64,000 bases of DNA from assembly GCF_006874705.1 (NCBI RefSeq), contig NZ_CP035382.1, positions 1,860,001-1,924,000 of the forward strand, in the 5' to 3' direction. The notes under the pieces were generated by a model that was not told where the DNA came from, ran no database searches, and saw only the letters and a program-made list of their open reading frames with translations. Within the stretch, counting starts at the first letter, position 1, and every line of letters begins with the position of its first letter. This document shows, one piece after another, positions 11,031-26,042 of the stretch. Both the position numbers and the translations under genes were made by a program. The DNA is from Leclercia adecarboxylata (GTDB lineage: Bacteria > Pseudomonadota > Gammaproteobacteria > Enterobacterales > Enterobacteriaceae).

Positions 11031-12395
11031 TTATTTCCCGATGCAGAAACTGGAGAAGATGCGTCCCAGCAGGTCATCCGAGGTAAACTCCCCGGTGATC
11101 TCGCTTAACGCCTGCTGCGCCAGACGCAGCTCTTCCGCCAGCAGTTCTCCGGCCCAGGCACCGAGCAGCTGGGCTTTGCCCTGATCCAGATGCATCGCCG
11201 CCTGCTCCAGCGCCTGCAAATGGCGACGACGGGCAAGGAAACCGCCCTCCATGCTGGTATCAAAGCCCATACTCTGCTTGAGATGGTTACGCAGGTCATC
11301 CACGCCCTCACCGGTACGCGCCGACAGGCGAATCAGTGAGTAACCATTCACATCGTTGATGCCCAGCGTTTCGCCGGTAACGTCCGCTTTGTTACGTACC
11401 ACGGTGATCGGCAGTTTAGCCGGCAGACGGGCGATAAAGTCCGGCCAGATCTCTGCCGGGTCAACGGCATCGGTCGTTGTACCGTCTACCATAAACAGCA
11501 CGCGGTCGGCCTGCTCGATCTCCTGCCAGGCGCGCTCGATACCGATGCGCTCAACTTCGTCGCTGGCATCGCGCAGACCGGCGGTATCAATGATGTGCAG
11601 CGGCATACCGTCGATATGGATATGCTCGCGCAGAACGTCGCGGGTTGTACCGGCAATGTCGGTGACAATCGCCGCTTCACGGCCCGCCAGCGCGTTCAGC
11701 AGGCTTGATTTCCCGGCATTGGGACGCCCGGCAATCACCACCTTCATTCCTTCGCGTAGCAGGCTGCCCTGACGCGCTTCGGCGCGTACCGCATCGAGAT
11801 CGTTCATCACGTCGTTAAGCTGGGCTTCGATTTTGCCATCGGAGAGGAAATCGATCTCCTCATCCGGGAAATCAATGGCCGCTTCCACGTAGATCCGCAG
11901 GTGAGTAAGTGCTTCCACAAGATGGTTTACGCGGGCAGAGAAGGCCCCCTGCAGCGAGTTCAGTGCCGAGCGTGCTGCCTGTTCGGAACTGGCATCAATC
12001 AGGTCGGCAATCGCCTCGGCCTGGGCCAGATCGAGCTTATCGTTCAGGAAGGCGCGCTCGGAGAACTCGCCCGGTTTCGCAATGCGCAGGCCCGGCAGGG
12101 TCAGAATGCGTTTCAGCAGCAGGTCGAGGATCACCGGCCCGCCGTGGCCCTGCAGTTCGAGCACGTCTTCACCGGTAAAGGAGTTCGGGCCCGGGAACCA
12201 CAGCGCGATGCCCTGGTCCAGCGCCGTGCCGTCTTTATCTTTAAACGGCAGATAGTCGGCGTAGCGTGGCTTTGGCAGTTTCCCCAGCACCGCTTCTGCC
12301 ACCTCGCGCGCCTTCAGGCCGGAGATACGCAGAATGCCCACACCACCGCGTCCCGGTGGGGTTGCCTGGGCGACGATAGTGTCGTTTTGGCTCAT
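11031..12395 (-). CDS. mnmE: MnmE (TrmE), tRNA wobble-uridine modification GTPase
   Basis: 454 residues, as in E. coli. With MnmG it installs the cmnm5 group on U34 of certain tRNAs, using a formyl-folate-like donor and GTP hydrolysis. An N-terminal tetrahydrofolate-binding domain (residues 1-120) precedes a helical domain interrupted by the G domain: P-loop GRPNAGKSS at about 222, DTAGLRD, NKAD. The protein ends in the catalytic motif CIGK. The ATG at 12393-12395 ([18 protein letters not shown]) is the conserved start, not the longer upstream frame. Confidence 0.97.
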   Translation of the reverse strand: MSQNDTIVAQATPPGRGGVGILRISGLKAREVAEAVLGKLPKPRYADYLPFKDKDGTALDQGIALWFPGPNSFTGEDVLELQGHGGPVILDLLLKRILTLPGLRIAKPGEFSERAFLNDKLDLAQAEAIADLIDASSEQAARSALNSLQGAFSARVNHLVEALTHLRIYVEAAIDFPDEEIDFLSDGKIEAQLNDVMNDLDAVRAEARQGSLLREGMKVVIAGRPNAGKSSLLNALAGREAAIVTDIAGTTRDVLREHIHIDGMPLHIIDTAGLRDASDEVERIGIERAWQEIEQADRVLFMVDGTTTDAVDPAEIWPDFIARLPAKLPITVVRNKADVTGETLGINDVNGYSLIRLSARTGEGVDDLRNHLKQSMGFDTSMEGGFLARRRHLQALEQAAMHLDQGKAQLLGAWAGELLAEELRLAQQALSEITGEFTSDDLLGRIFSSFCIGK

Positions 12396-12423
12396 GGTTT
12401 GTCTCTTCTTAATGCAATAAAAA

Positions 12424-12444
12424 AGGCGGTCCATAGACCGCCCT
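12424..12444 (-). terminator. Terminator between yidC and mnmE
   Basis: On the minus strand AGGGCGGTC-TAT-GGACCGCCT is followed by a T-run, between the yidC stop and the mnmE start. It probably ends the rpmH-yidC transcript. Confidence 0.75.
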
Positions 12445-12462
12445 TTAATTTATGTTCCGTTT

Positions 12463-12488
12463 GCCGGGTGGCGCTTCGCTTACCCGGC
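12463..12488. repeat. REP (palindromic unit) element
   Basis: GCCGGGTGGCGCTTCGCTTACCCGGC is a typical enterobacterial REP palindrome, in the yidC-mnmE spacer. The same core recurs near 30.5, 45.6, 54.4 and 56.7 kb of the window. Confidence 0.85.
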
Positions 12489-12498
12489 CTACTTAAAG

Positions 12499-14139
12499 TC
12501 AGGAATTTTTCTTCTCGCGGCTATGCAGGCCACGTTTTTCCAGACCACGGTAGATCAGCTGCTGCTGAAGGATAGTTACCAGGTTGCTGACGATATAGTA
12601 CAGCACCAGACCTGACGGGAACCACAGGAAGAACACGGTGAAGATGACCGGCATAAAGGTCATGATCTTCTGCTGCATCGGGTCGGTCACGGTGGTTGGC
12701 GACATCTTCTGGATGAAGAACATCGTCACGCCCATCAGGATCGGCAGGATGTAGTACGGGTCCTGTGCGGACAGGTCATGGATCCACAGTGCGAACGGCG
12801 CATGGCGCAGCTCAACGGAGCCCATCAGCATGTAGTACAGCGCAAGGAAGATTGGCATCTGGATGAGCAGCGGGAAGCAGCCACCCAGTGGGTTCACTTT
12901 CTCGGCTTTGTACAGGGCCATCATCTCCTGGCTCTGACGCTGTTTGTCATCGCCCAGACGCTCACGCATAGCCTGAATCTTCGGCTGCAGCATACGCATC
13001 TTCGCCATGGAGGTGTACTGCGCTTTAGTCAGCGGGTACATGATGCCACGAACGATAAAGGTGATAACGATGATGGAGAAGCCCCAGTTGCCCAGGAAGC
13101 TATGGATCCACTTCAGCAGTTTGAACAGCGGCTGAGAGATGAACCACAACCAACCGTAGTCTACGGTCAGATCCAGGTGCGGTGCCACGGCAGCCATTTT
13201 ATCCTGGATTTCCGGACCGACCCACAGGGTGCTGCCCAGCGTACCGGTTTGACCCGGCTGAATCAGAACCGGCTCAGACTTATAGCCGATAGCGGCAACG
13301 CCGTTCAGGTTGGCAGTGTAGAAGTTGTTGGAGCCAGCGTTGTTCGGCACCCATGCCGTCGCGAAATACTGTTGCAGCATCGCTACCCAACCGCCTTTTG
13401 AGCTGACGTTCAGGTTTTCGTTATCGGCGATGGTGTCGAATTTGTATTTCTCGTACTTGGTATCTGGCGTGGAGTACGCAGCGCCACGGAAGGTATGCAA
13501 CGCGAAGTTGTTGCTTCCGGTGTCACGGTGCGACGGCAGATTGATGGTTTGCTTCAGCTGGCCAAAGGGGGAGAGTTCCAGCGGTTTCGCGCCGGTGTTC
13601 TGCACGTTATAGCCCACGTTCACCGCATACTCACCGCGTTTCAGGGTGAAGGTTTTGGTGAAGGTGTTGCCCGCAGCATCGGTGTAAGTCATCGGGATCG
13701 CGAGTTCGTTCTGGCCATCAGCCAGCACAAACGCATCTTTATCGACGTTATACAGCGGACGTGCGCCGTTAGCCGGGTTATCCGGGCCATCACGACCGGT
13801 CAGGCCGCTCTGCGCCTGGTAGATAAACTGCGGCGTGGTTTCCAGTAACTGGAACGGCTCGTTAGAACCGAGCTCTTTCGGGTAAGTTACCAGTTGTGCC
13901 TGCTCAACATCACCACCACGGGTGTTGATAGTCAGCTCAAGCACATCGGTCTTAACCGTAATCAGTTTACCCTGGCCACTGGCCGGTACGCCCTGGTCGG
14001 CGGCGCTACCCGCTGCGGTGGTCGTTGTCTGCGTGACCTGCTGCTGAGGTTGAGGATTTTTATCCTGCTCCCAAGCCTGGAAGATCATGAAAGACACGAA
14101 CAACAAAGCGATGATAAGAAGATTGCGTTGCGAATCCAT
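12499..14139 (-). CDS. yidC: YidC, membrane protein insertase
   Basis: 546 residues (E. coli 548). It inserts inner-membrane proteins alone or with SecYEG. The N-terminal signal-anchor helix (residues about 5-20) is followed by the large periplasmic P1 beta-domain (to about 345), then five helices of the conserved 60-kDa inner-membrane fold. That fold includes [23 protein letters not shown], with the buried functional arginine. The C-terminus is basic, with [14 protein letters not shown] for ribosome contact. It is part of the rpmH-rnpA-yidD-yidC cluster, 2 bp downstream of yidD. Confidence 0.97.
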   Translation of the reverse strand: MDSQRNLLIIALLFVSFMIFQAWEQDKNPQPQQQVTQTTTTAAGSAADQGVPASGQGKLITVKTDVLELTINTRGGDVEQAQLVTYPKELGSNEPFQLLETTPQFIYQAQSGLTGRDGPDNPANGARPLYNVDKDAFVLADGQNELAIPMTYTDAAGNTFTKTFTLKRGEYAVNVGYNVQNTGAKPLELSPFGQLKQTINLPSHRDTGSNNFALHTFRGAAYSTPDTKYEKYKFDTIADNENLNVSSKGGWVAMLQQYFATAWVPNNAGSNNFYTANLNGVAAIGYKSEPVLIQPGQTGTLGSTLWVGPEIQDKMAAVAPHLDLTVDYGWLWFISQPLFKLLKWIHSFLGNWGFSIIVITFIVRGIMYPLTKAQYTSMAKMRMLQPKIQAMRERLGDDKQRQSQEMMALYKAEKVNPLGGCFPLLIQMPIFLALYYMLMGSVELRHAPFALWIHDLSAQDPYYILPILMGVTMFFIQKMSPTTVTDPMQQKIMTFMPVIFTVFFLWFPSGLVLYYIVSNLVTILQQQLIYRGLEKRGLHSREKKNS

Positions 14140-14141
14140 CG

Positions 14142-14399
14142 TTAGTGTTCTCTGGTATCAAAAGGTCCTGGGGGGACGGGATCGTCTCCACCTGGGTGTA
14201 AAGGGTGGCATTTTAATACGCGTTTCACCGTCAACCAACTGCCTTTTATCATTCCAAACCTGCGCAATGCCTCAATTCCGTAGCTTGAGCAGGTCGGCGT
14301 GAAACGGCAGTGTGGCCCGAGTAGCGGACTAATCAGGCGTTGATAGACCCGGATAAGGCCGATCAGGACCCGTGAGCCAGGCGACAGTGGCGGCGCCAT
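14142..14399 (-). CDS. yidD: YidD, membrane protein insertion efficiency factor
   Basis: 85 residues. A small amphipathic inner-face membrane protein of the HlyA-like/DUF37 family that assists YidC-dependent insertion. The conserved core [19 protein letters not shown] and [18 protein letters not shown] is complete. It overlaps the 3' end of rnpA by 37 bp in another frame and ends 2 bp before yidC, the usual compact arrangement. Confidence 0.96.
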   Translation of the reverse strand: MAPPLSPGSRVLIGLIRVYQRLISPLLGPHCRFTPTCSSYGIEALRRFGMIKGSWLTVKRVLKCHPLHPGGDDPVPPGPFDTREH

Positions 14400-14722
14400 A
14401 ATTTTTCCAACGCTTCCGAGAGAGCACGGTTATCGAGGTCGGCAACCCCTTTTTTAGCCACCACCACGAAATCCATAGAAGGCAGTTCATGTTGACGTAA
14501 ACGGAAGCTTTCACGCGTCAGACGTTTAATCCGATTGCGTTCATGCGCACGCTTAACGTTTTTCTTGGCGACAGTGAGACCGATACGGGGATGCCCCAGC
14601 GAATTTTGGCGGCCGAGGATGGTGATTTGCGGCGTGCCAGCCCGTTGTGGCTGCTGGAAGACGAAAGTGAAATGAGTGGGAGTTAACAAACGTAACTCCC
14701 TGGGAAATGCTAGCTTAACCAC
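14363..14722 (-). CDS. rnpA: RnpA, ribonuclease P protein component
   Basis: 119 residues, equal to E. coli, starting at GTG (14720-14722). It binds the RnpB RNA and helps it remove 5' leaders from tRNA precursors. The basic RNA-binding signature [16 protein letters not shown] (RNR motif) is present at about residues 60-75. It follows rpmH by 16 bp and overlaps yidD at its 3' end. Confidence 0.97.
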   Translation of the reverse strand: MVKLAFPRELRLLTPTHFTFVFQQPQRAGTPQITILGRQNSLGHPRIGLTVAKKNVKRAHERNRIKRLTRESFRLRQHELPSMDFVVVAKKGVADLDNRALSEALEKLWRRHCRLAHGS

Positions 14723-14738
14723 GCAGGGGTTAGCTTAA

Positions 14739-15480
<742 letters not shown>

Positions 15481-16881
15481 GTGTCACTTTCGCTTTGGCA
15501 GCAGTGTCTTGCCCGATTGCAGGATGAGTTACCAGCCACAGAATTCAGTATGTGGATCCGCCCGTTGCAGGCGGAACTGAGCGATAACACGCTGGCTTTG
15601 TATGCGCCAAACCGTTTTGTGCTCGATTGGGTCAGGGACAAATACCTCAATAACATCAATGGACTGCTAAACGAATTTTGCGGTGCCGATGCCCCACAGC
15701 TGCGTTTCGAAGTGGGCACAAAACCGGTCACCCAAACCCTCAGAGAGACCGTTAACGTCGCCGCTGCACCCGCGCAAACCGCGCAGGTTCAGATGCCGCG
15801 TGTCGCCCCTGCGCCACGGGCTGGCTGGGATAACGTTCCGGCCCCGGCAGAGCCGACCTACCGCTCTAACGTTAACGTCAAACACACCTTTGATAACTTC
15901 GTCGAAGGTAAATCGAACCAGCTGGCGCGCGCGGCGGCCCGTCAGGTAGCGGATAACCCGGGCGGCGCCTATAACCCGCTGTTCCTTTATGGCGGTACCG
16001 GTCTGGGTAAAACGCACCTCCTGCACGCGGTGGGTAACGGCATCATGGCGCGTAAGCCGAATGCCAAAGTGGTGTATATGCACTCCGAGCGCTTCGTTCA
16101 GGACATGGTTAAAGCCCTGCAAAACAACGCGATCGAAGAGTTTAAACGCTACTACCGCTCCGTTGATGCGCTGCTGATCGATGACATTCAATTCTTTGCC
16201 AATAAAGAACGATCTCAGGAAGAGTTTTTCCACACCTTCAACGCCCTGCTGGAAGGCAATCAGCAGATCATTTTGACCTCGGATCGTTATCCAAAAGAGA
16301 TCAACGGGGTTGAGGATCGTCTGAAATCCCGCTTCGGCTGGGGGCTGACGGTAGCGATCGAACCACCGGAGCTGGAAACCCGCGTGGCGATCCTGATGAA
16401 AAAGGCCGACGAGAACGATATTCGTCTGCCGGGCGAGGTGGCGTTCTTTATTGCCAAACGCCTGCGTTCCAACGTCCGTGAGCTGGAAGGCGCACTGAAC
16501 CGCGTGATCGCGAACGCCAACTTCACCGGACGGGCGATCACTATCGATTTCGTGCGTGAAGCGCTGCGCGATCTGCTGGCATTGCAGGAAAAACTGGTCA
16601 CCATCGACAATATTCAGAAGACGGTGGCGGAGTACTACAAAATTAAAGTGGCGGACTTGCTGTCCAAACGCCGTTCCCGCTCGGTGGCGAGACCGCGTCA
16701 GATGGCGATGGCGCTGGCAAAGGAACTGACCAACCACAGCCTGCCGGAAATCGGCGATGCGTTTGGTGGCCGTGACCATACTACCGTGCTGCACGCCTGT
16801 CGTAAGATCGAGCAGTTGCGTGAAGAAAGCCACGACATAAAAGAAGACTTCTCCAATTTAATCAGAACATTATCTTCGTGA
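15481..16881 (+). CDS. dnaA: DnaA, replication initiator
   Basis: 466 residues (E. coli 467) from GTG at 15481 with GGAGT upstream. An in-frame GTG four codons earlier is less likely because it overlaps the ribosome site. Domain I (1-86) binds DnaB and DiaA; domain II is a variable linker rich in Ala/Pro (about 87-133). The AAA+ domain III has Walker [11 protein letters not shown] and Walker B LLIDDIQF. The C-terminal domain IV has the DnaA-box signature [15 protein letters not shown]. First gene of dnaA-dnaN-recF-gyrB. Confidence 0.98.
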   Translation: MSLSLWQQCLARLQDELPATEFSMWIRPLQAELSDNTLALYAPNRFVLDWVRDKYLNNINGLLNEFCGADAPQLRFEVGTKPVTQTLRETVNVAAAPAQTAQVQMPRVAPAPRAGWDNVPAPAEPTYRSNVNVKHTFDNFVEGKSNQLARAAARQVADNPGGAYNPLFLYGGTGLGKTHLLHAVGNGIMARKPNAKVVYMHSERFVQDMVKALQNNAIEEFKRYYRSVDALLIDDIQFFANKERSQEEFFHTFNALLEGNQQIILTSDRYPKEINGVEDRLKSRFGWGLTVAIEPPELETRVAILMKKADENDIRLPGEVAFFIAKRLRSNVRELEGALNRVIANANFTGRAITIDFVREALRDLLALQEKLVTIDNIQKTVAEYYKIKVADLLSKRRSRSVARPRQMAMALAKELTNHSLPEIGDAFGGRDHTTVLHACRKIEQLREESHDIKEDFSNLIRTLSS

Positions 16882-16885
16882 CGCT

Positions 16886-17988
16886 ATGAAATTTACCGTT
16901 GAACGTGAACACTTATTAAAACCGCTGCAACAGGTGAGCGGCCCCTTAGGCGGCCGCCCGACGCTGCCTATTCTCGGTAACCTGCTGCTGCAGGTCGCAG
17001 ACGGCACGCTGTCTTTGACCGGCACCGATCTCGAGATGGAAATGGTCGCACGCGTGACGCTTTCTCAGCCTCACGAAGCGGGCGCAACCACCGTTCCGGC
17101 GCGTAAGTTCTTTGATATCTGCCGTGGCCTGCCTGAAGGGGCGGAAATTGCCGTGCAGCTGGAAGGCGACCGCATGCTGGTGCGCTCCGGCCGCAGCCGT
17201 TTCTCGCTCTCCACGCTCCCGGCTATCGACTTCCCGAACCTCGATGACTGGCAGAGCGAAGTTGAATTCACCCTGCCGCAGGCGACCATGAAGCGCCTGA
17301 TTGAAGCCACCCAGTTCTCGATGGCGCATCAGGACGTGCGTTACTACTTAAACGGGATGCTGTTCGAAACCGAAGGTGAAGAGCTGCGTACCGTGGCCAC
17401 CGACGGCCACCGCCTGGCGGTCTGCTCCATGCCGATTGGCGTGAGCCTGCCGAACCATTCGGTGATCGTACCGCGTAAAGGCGTGATTGAGCTGATGCGT
17501 ATGCTCGACGGCGGCGAAACCCCGCTGCGCGTGCAGATCGGCAGCAACAATATTCGCGCCCACGTTGGTGACTTTATCTTCACCTCCAAGCTGGTGGATG
17601 GTCGTTTCCCGGACTACCGCCGCGTATTGCCGAAGAACCCGGACAAAACGCTGGAAGCGGGCTGCGATATTCTCAAGCAGGCCTTTGCCCGTGCGGCGAT
17701 CCTCTCCAACGAGAAGTTCCGCGGCGTGCGCCTGTATGTCAGCGAAAACCAGCTGAAGATCACCGCCAACAACCCGGAGCAGGAAGAGGCTGAAGAGATC
17801 CTCGATGTTACCTATGCGGCGGGCACCGAAATGGAAATCGGCTTTAACGTGAGTTACGTGCTGGATGTGCTGAATGCGCTGAAGTGCGAGAACGTGCGTA
17901 TTCTGCTGACGGACTCCGTGTCGAGCGTACAGATTGAAGATGCTGCCAGCCAAAGCGCGGCTTATGTTGTCATGCCAATGAGACTGTA

Positions 17989-17989
<1 letters not shown>
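16886..17989 (+). CDS. dnaN: DnaN, DNA polymerase III beta sliding clamp
   Basis: 367 residues, one longer than the E. coli protein. It dimerises into the ring that tethers DNA polymerases to the template. Three clamp repeats are visible, and the C-terminal MPMRL forms the polymerase-binding cleft. It starts 4 bp after dnaA and its TAA shares one base with the recF ATG, indicating coupled translation. Confidence 0.98.
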
Positions 17990-21505
<3,516 letters not shown>

Positions 21506-21525
21506 TGTAACGCCCCGCGTTCCAG

Positions 21526-21560
21526 GCCCGGTAAGCGCTAGCGCCACCGGGCTTTTCTTT
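21526..21560 (+). terminator. Terminator after gyrB
   Basis: GCCCGGT / ACCGGGC stem followed by TTTTCTTT, 20 bp past the gyrB stop. The loop contains the sub-palindrome AGCGCTAGCGC. Confidence 0.75.
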
Positions 21561-21668
21561 GCCCGCAAAAGAGGAATCCCGCTTCCCCTTTCTATCCCCC
21601 TTTTCTTTACTGTTTTTTGAGCGGAATCGCGTTAGCATGAGTCCAGACTCATTCCAACCGGGGATCCC

Positions 21669-22481
21669 ATGGCTATCAAACTCATTGCAATCGATATGGA
21701 CGGCACGCTGCTGCTGCCAGATCACACCATCTCTCCAGGCGTTAAGAACGCGATTGCCGCAGCCCGTGCGAAAGGCGTGAACGTGGTGCTGTGCACCGGT
21801 CGTCCGTATGCTGGCGTCCACAGCTACCTGAAAGAGCTGCACATGAATGAGCCGGGTGATTACTGCATTACCTACAACGGCGCGCTGGTGCAGAAAGCGG
21901 CCGATGGCAGCACGGTGGCGCAAACGGCGCTGAGCTATGACGATTACCGCTATCTGGAACAACTCTCCCGCGACGTGGGCTCGCACTTCCACGCTCTCGA
22001 CCGCAACACGCTTTACACTGCCAACCGCGACATCAGCTACTACACGGTGCATGAATCCTTCGTCGCCACTATCCCGCTGGTGTTCTGCGAAGCGGAGAAA
22101 ATGGATCCGGCTACCCAGTTCCTGAAAGTGATGATGATTGATGAGCCTGCGATTCTGGATCAGGCCATCGCCCGCATCCCGGCGGAAGTAAAAGAGAAGT
22201 ACACGGTGCTGAAAAGTGCGCCGTACTTCCTCGAAATCCTCGATAAACGCGTTAATAAAGGCACCGGCGTGAAGTCGCTGGCCGACGCGCTGGGGATCAA
22301 ACCGGAAGAGATCATGACCCTGGGCGATCAGGAAAATGACATTGCGATGCTGGAATATGCTGGCTTAGGCGTGGCGATGGAAAACGCAATCCCGTCGGTG
22401 AAAGAGGTGGCTAACTTCGTCACCAAATCTAACCTCGAAGACGGCGTGGCATACGCTATTGAGAAGTTTGTACTGAACTAA
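21669..22481 (+). CDS. yidA: YidA, HAD-IIB sugar phosphatase
   Basis: 270 residues, identical in length to E. coli YidA. Cof-type HAD phosphatase: motif I DMDGTLL at residues 9-15, motif II CTGRPYAG, Lys in NKGTGVKSL, motif IV MTLGDQENDIAML. The large C2 cap lies between about residues 85 and 190. The E. coli enzyme acts on erythrose-4-phosphate and other sugar phosphates. It has its own terminator and appears monocistronic. The yidB gene that sits beside it in E. coli is absent here. Confidence 0.95.
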   Translation: MAIKLIAIDMDGTLLLPDHTISPGVKNAIAAARAKGVNVVLCTGRPYAGVHSYLKELHMNEPGDYCITYNGALVQKAADGSTVAQTALSYDDYRYLEQLSRDVGSHFHALDRNTLYTANRDISYYTVHESFVATIPLVFCEAEKMDPATQFLKVMMIDEPAILDQAIARIPAEVKEKYTVLKSAPYFLEILDKRVNKGTGVKSLADALGIKPEEIMTLGDQENDIAMLEYAGLGVAMENAIPSVKEVANFVTKSNLEDGVAYAIEKFVLN

Positions 22482-22507
22482 GACCTGGCAAAACCCGCGC
22501 TCCACGA

Positions 22508-22531
22508 CCCGCACACGTTGCGGGTTTTTTT
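22508..22531 (+). terminator. Terminator after yidA
   Basis: CCCGCA-CACGT-TGCGGG stem followed by seven Ts, about 27 bp past yidA. Confidence 0.9.
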
Positions 22532-22591
22532 ATCCCTGCAGGAACCTTTCTTTAACATTCCTTTCACTGATTGTTCTTTTTGTGATCCAGA

Positions 22592-22623
22592 TTGTAGTAC
22601 AACATTATCTGATTGTACTACAT
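22592..22623. promoter_or_regulatory. Paired DgoR operator sites
   Basis: Two half-palindromic 11-mers, TTGTAGTACAA (22592-22602) and TTGTACTACAT (22613-22623), are spaced 21 bp (two helical turns) apart. They lie about 110 bp before dgoR. They fit the TTGTA(G/C)TACA(A/T) motif reported for E. coli DgoR, so this is the expected autoregulatory operator of the D-galactonate operon. Confidence 0.82.
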
Positions 22624-22731
22624 TACGACCACGGCAATGACGAATAGCATCACGTTTGTACTGCAAAATTGAGGCGAAATTCAGCGGTCGCGGTAAAGTA
22701 GTGATGGACATACAGAGCACAAGGACTCTCC

Positions 22732-23421
22732 ATGACTCTCAATAAAACCGATCGCATCGTCATTACGCTGGGCACCCAGATTGTGGGTGGCAAATACGTT
22801 CCCGGCTCGCCGCTGCCCGCAGAGGCGGAGCTGTGTGAGGAGTTTGAAACCTCGCGCAACATCATTCGGGAAGTGTTCCGCTCGCTGATGGCGAAGCGGC
22901 TGATTGAAATGAAGCGTTATCGCGGCGCCTTTGTCGCCCCGCGTAACCAGTGGAACTACCTCGATACCGACGTTCTGCAGTGGGTGCTGGAAAACGACTA
23001 TGACCCACGGCTGATCGGCGCGATGAGCGAGGTGCGAAACCTGGTGGAACCGGCTATCGCCCGCTGGGCGGCAGAACGCGCAACCTCCGGCGACCTGGCG
23101 CAGATTGAGTCGGCCCTGAACGACATGATCGCCAACAATCAGGACCGGGATGCCTTTAACGAGGCGGATATCCGCTACCACGAAGCGGTGCTGCAGTCGG
23201 TGCATAACCCGGTGTTACAGCAGCTGAGCGTGGCGATCAGCTCGCTACAGCGAGCAGTATTTGAACGAACCTGGATGGGTGATGAGGCCAACATGCCGAA
23301 GACGCTCCAGGAACATAAAGCGCTGTTCGATGCGATACGGCATCAGGACAGCGATGCGGCAGAGCAGGCGGCATTAACCATGATCGCCAGCTCAACACGA
23401 AGGTTGAAGGAAATCACATGA
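22732..23421 (+). CDS. dgoR: DgoR, GntR/FadR-type repressor of D-galactonate operon
   Basis: 229 residues. An N-terminal winged helix-turn-helix (SPLPAEAELCEEFETSRNIIREVFRSLMAKRLI, about residues 24-56) is joined to an all-helical FCD effector domain with metal-site residues (Asp/His in NEADIRYHEAVL and later histidines). In E. coli it represses dgo and is released by D-galactonate. It overlaps dgoK by 4 bp (ATGA), so repressor and enzymes are on one transcript. Confidence 0.95.
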   Translation: MTLNKTDRIVITLGTQIVGGKYVPGSPLPAEAELCEEFETSRNIIREVFRSLMAKRLIEMKRYRGAFVAPRNQWNYLDTDVLQWVLENDYDPRLIGAMSEVRNLVEPAIARWAAERATSGDLAQIESALNDMIANNQDRDAFNEADIRYHEAVLQSVHNPVLQQLSVAISSLQRAVFERTWMGDEANMPKTLQEHKALFDAIRHQDSDAAEQAALTMIASSTRRLKEIT

Positions 23422-24296
23422 CATCTCGCTACATCGCAATTGACTGGGGATCAACCAATCTGCGCGCCTGGCTGTATCAGGGCGAGCAGTGCCTGGAGAG
23501 CAGGCAATCCGAAGCAGGCGTCACGCGTCTGAACGGTAAATCCCCCGAGGCGGTGTTAGCAGAGGTGACACAAAACTGGCGCGACGGCGCCACGCCGGTG
23601 GTGATGGCGGGAATGGTCGGCAGCAACGTGGGCTGGAAGATAGCCCCATATCTGCCGATTCCTGCCCATTTCTCTGCCATTGGCGAACAGTTAACGTCCG
23701 TTGGCGACAACGTCTGGATCATTCCCGGCTTGCGCGTCTCACGTGACGATAACCATAACGTAATGCGCGGCGAAGAGACCCAGCTGCTCGGCGCGCGCAC
23801 GCTCTCTCCTTCTTCTGTCTACGTGATGCCCGGTACGCACTGTAAATGGGTGCAGGCCGATGCTCAGCAGATCCACGATTTTCGCACCGTGATGACCGGC
23901 GAATTGCACCATTTGCTGCTTAAGCATTCGCTGGTGGGTGCCGGTTTACCTGAGCAAGAAGCCTCGCCTGAGGCGTTTGCCGCCGGGCTTGAACGCGGGA
24001 TCGCTTCCCCTGCCGTTTTGCCGCAGCTTTTTGAGGTTCGCGCCTCGCACGTGCTGGGAACCCTTCCCCGCGAGCAGGTCAGCGAATTTTTATCGGGCCT
24101 GCTGATTGGCGCAGAAGTCGCCACCCTGAGCGAGCAGTTCGCCGGGCAGCAGTCCATCACCCTCGTCGCGGGTTCATCACTGACTTCACGTTACCGTCAG
24201 GCGTTCCACGCCATCGGGCGCGATGTGGCGGCGGTGGAAGGCGACACGGCATTTCAGGCAGGAATAAGGAGCATCGCTCATGCAGTGGCAAACTAA
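23418..24296 (+). CDS. dgoK: DgoK, 2-dehydro-3-deoxygalactonokinase
   Basis: 292 residues, as in E. coli. It phosphorylates 2-keto-3-deoxygalactonate to the 6-phosphate using ATP. The N-terminal phosphate loop IAIDWGSTNLRAW and the later PGTHCKWV are typical of the DgoK fold (ASKHA-like). It overlaps dgoR by 4 bp and dgoA by 17 bp. Confidence 0.95.
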   Translation: MTSRYIAIDWGSTNLRAWLYQGEQCLESRQSEAGVTRLNGKSPEAVLAEVTQNWRDGATPVVMAGMVGSNVGWKIAPYLPIPAHFSAIGEQLTSVGDNVWIIPGLRVSRDDNHNVMRGEETQLLGARTLSPSSVYVMPGTHCKWVQADAQQIHDFRTVMTGELHHLLLKHSLVGAGLPEQEASPEAFAAGLERGIASPAVLPQLFEVRASHVLGTLPREQVSEFLSGLLIGAEVATLSEQFAGQQSITLVAGSSLTSRYRQAFHAIGRDVAAVEGDTAFQAGIRSIAHAVAN

Positions 24297-24897
24297 TCTT
24301 CCCCTTATCGCGATTCTGCGCGGCATCACCCCTGACGAGGCTTTAGCCCACGTTGGCGCGGTGATTGACGCCGGATTCGACGCGGTGGAAATCCCGCTCA
24401 ACTCCCCGGCGTGGGAAAAAAGCATTCCGGCGGTTGTGGATGCCTTTGGCGACAGGGCGCTGATTGGCGCAGGAACCGTCTTACAGCCTGAGCAGGTGGA
24501 TCGGCTGGCGAAGATGGGCTGCAAGCTTATCGTTACGCCGAATATCAACCCTGAGGTGATCCGCCGTGCGGTGGATTACGGCATGACCGTGTGCCCAGGG
24601 TGCGCCACCGCCACAGAAGCCTTTACCGCTCTCGATGCGGGCGCGCAGTCGCTCAAAATTTTCCCGTCGTCGGCCTTTGGCCCGGAATACATCAAAGCGC
24701 TTAAAGCGGTCTTGCCCGCCAGCGTCCCGGTCTTTGCCGTGGGCGGCGTAACGCCAGAAAACCTGGCTCAATGGATGAAAGCCGGTTGTGTCGGCGCAGG
24801 GCTCGGCAGCGATCTCTATCGCGCCGGGCAGACCGTAGAACGTACCGCGCAGCAGGCAGCGGCATTTGTGAAAGCGTATCGAGAGGCAGTGAAATGA
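24280..24897 (+). CDS. dgoA: DgoA, 2-dehydro-3-deoxy-6-phosphogalactonate aldolase
   Basis: 205 residues, class I KDPG/KDPGal aldolase TIM barrel. It splits KDPGal into pyruvate and glyceraldehyde-3-phosphate. The Schiff-base lysine is in [10 protein letters not shown] (about residue 126), the catalytic Glu in VEIPLNS (about residue 37), and the phosphate-binding loop is FAVGGV. It overlaps both neighbours, showing tight translational coupling. Confidence 0.95.
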   Translation: MQWQTNLPLIAILRGITPDEALAHVGAVIDAGFDAVEIPLNSPAWEKSIPAVVDAFGDRALIGAGTVLQPEQVDRLAKMGCKLIVTPNINPEVIRRAVDYGMTVCPGCATATEAFTALDAGAQSLKIFPSSAFGPEYIKALKAVLPASVPVFAVGGVTPENLAQWMKAGCVGAGLGSDLYRAGQTVERTAQQAAAFVKAYREAVK

Positions 24898-26042
24898 AAA
24901 TAACCAAACTCACCACGTACCGTTTACCTCCGCGTTGGATGTTCCTGAAAATCGAAACCGACGAAGGGGTGGTTGGCTGGGGCGAGCCGGTCATCGAAGG
25001 CCGTGCGCGCACCGTCGAAGCGGCGGTGCATGAGCTGGGCGAATACCTGATTGGTCAGGATCCGGCACGCATTAACGACCTGTGGCAGGTGATGTACCGC
25101 GCGGGCTTCTACCGCGGCGGCCCGATCATGATGAGCGCTATCGCCGGTATCGACCAGGCGCTGTGGGATATCAAAGGCAAAGTGCTGAATGCCCCGGTCT
25201 GGCAGCTGATGGGCGGCCTGGTGCGCGACAAAATCAAAGCGTATAGCTGGGTAGGTGGCGACCGTCCGGCAGAGGTGATCGACGGCATCAACAAGCTGCG
25301 CGGCATCGGTTTTGACACCTTTAAGCTCAACGGCTGCGAGGAGATGGGCATTATCGACAACTCGCGTGCGGTCGATCGCGCCGTGAATACCGTGGCGCAG
25401 ATCCGAGAGGCCTTCGGCAACGAGATTGAATTTGGTCTGGACTTCCACGGCCGCGTCAGCGCGCCGATGGCGAAAGTGCTGATCAAAGAGCTGGAGCAGT
25501 ATCGTCCGCTGTTTATCGAAGAGCCGGTGCTGGCCGAGCAGGCGGAGTACTACCCGAAACTGGCGGAACAGACCCATATTCCGATCGCGGCGGGCGAACG
25601 TATGTTCTCGCGCTTCGAGTTCAAACGCGTGCTGGAAGCGGGCGGCGTTGCGATTCTGCAGCCGGATCTCTCCCACGCGGGCGGCATCACCGAATGCTAC
25701 AAAATTGCCGGGATGGCAGAAGCCTACGACGTGGCGCTGGCGCCGCACTGCCCACTGGGGCCGATTGCATTGGCCGCCTGTCTGCATGTGGACTTCGTCT
25801 CGCGCAACGCCGTGTTCCAGGAACAGAGCATGGGCATTCACTACAACAAGGGCGCGGAGCTGCTCGACTTTGTGAAAAATAAAGAAGACTTCAGCATGGA
25901 AGGCGGTTTCTTCAAACCGTTAACCAAGCCGGGCCTTGGCGTGGAGATCGACGAAGCCAAAGTCATTGAGCTGAGTAAAAACGCGCCGGACTGGCGTAAC
26001 CCACTGTGGCGTCATGAAGACGGTTCTGTAGCCGAGTGGTAA
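24894..26042 (+). CDS. dgoD: DgoD, D-galactonate dehydratase
   Basis: 382 residues from the ATG at 24894 ([15 protein letters not shown]), overlapping the dgoA stop by 4 bp; the longer open frame upstream is antisense-like noise inside dgoA. Enolase superfamily, mandelate-racemase group. Mg ligands are Asp in LDFHGRV, Glu in FIEEPVL and Glu in AAGERMF; the catalytic His is in LAPHCPLGP. It dehydrates D-galactonate to 2-keto-3-deoxygalactonate, the first step of the pathway. Confidence 0.97.
   Translation: MKITKLTTYRLPPRWMFLKIETDEGVVGWGEPVIEGRARTVEAAVHELGEYLIGQDPARINDLWQVMYRAGFYRGGPIMMSAIAGIDQALWDIKGKVLNAPVWQLMGGLVRDKIKAYSWVGGDRPAEVIDGINKLRGIGFDTFKLNGCEEMGIIDNSRAVDRAVNTVAQIREAFGNEIEFGLDFHGRVSAPMAKVLIKELEQYRPLFIEEPVLAEQAEYYPKLAEQTHIPIAAGERMFSRFEFKRVLEAGGVAILQPDLSHAGGITECYKIAGMAEAYDVALAPHCPLGPIALAACLHVDFVSRNAVFQEQSMGIHYNKGAELLDFVKNKEDFSMEGGFFKPLTKPGLGVEIDEAKVIELSKNAPDWRNPLWRHEDGSVAEW

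Noticed and set aside
15667-16833. 388-codon frame opposite dnaA
   Set aside because: Shadow of the dnaA reading frame; composition is His/Arg/Gln-rich as expected for antisense translation.
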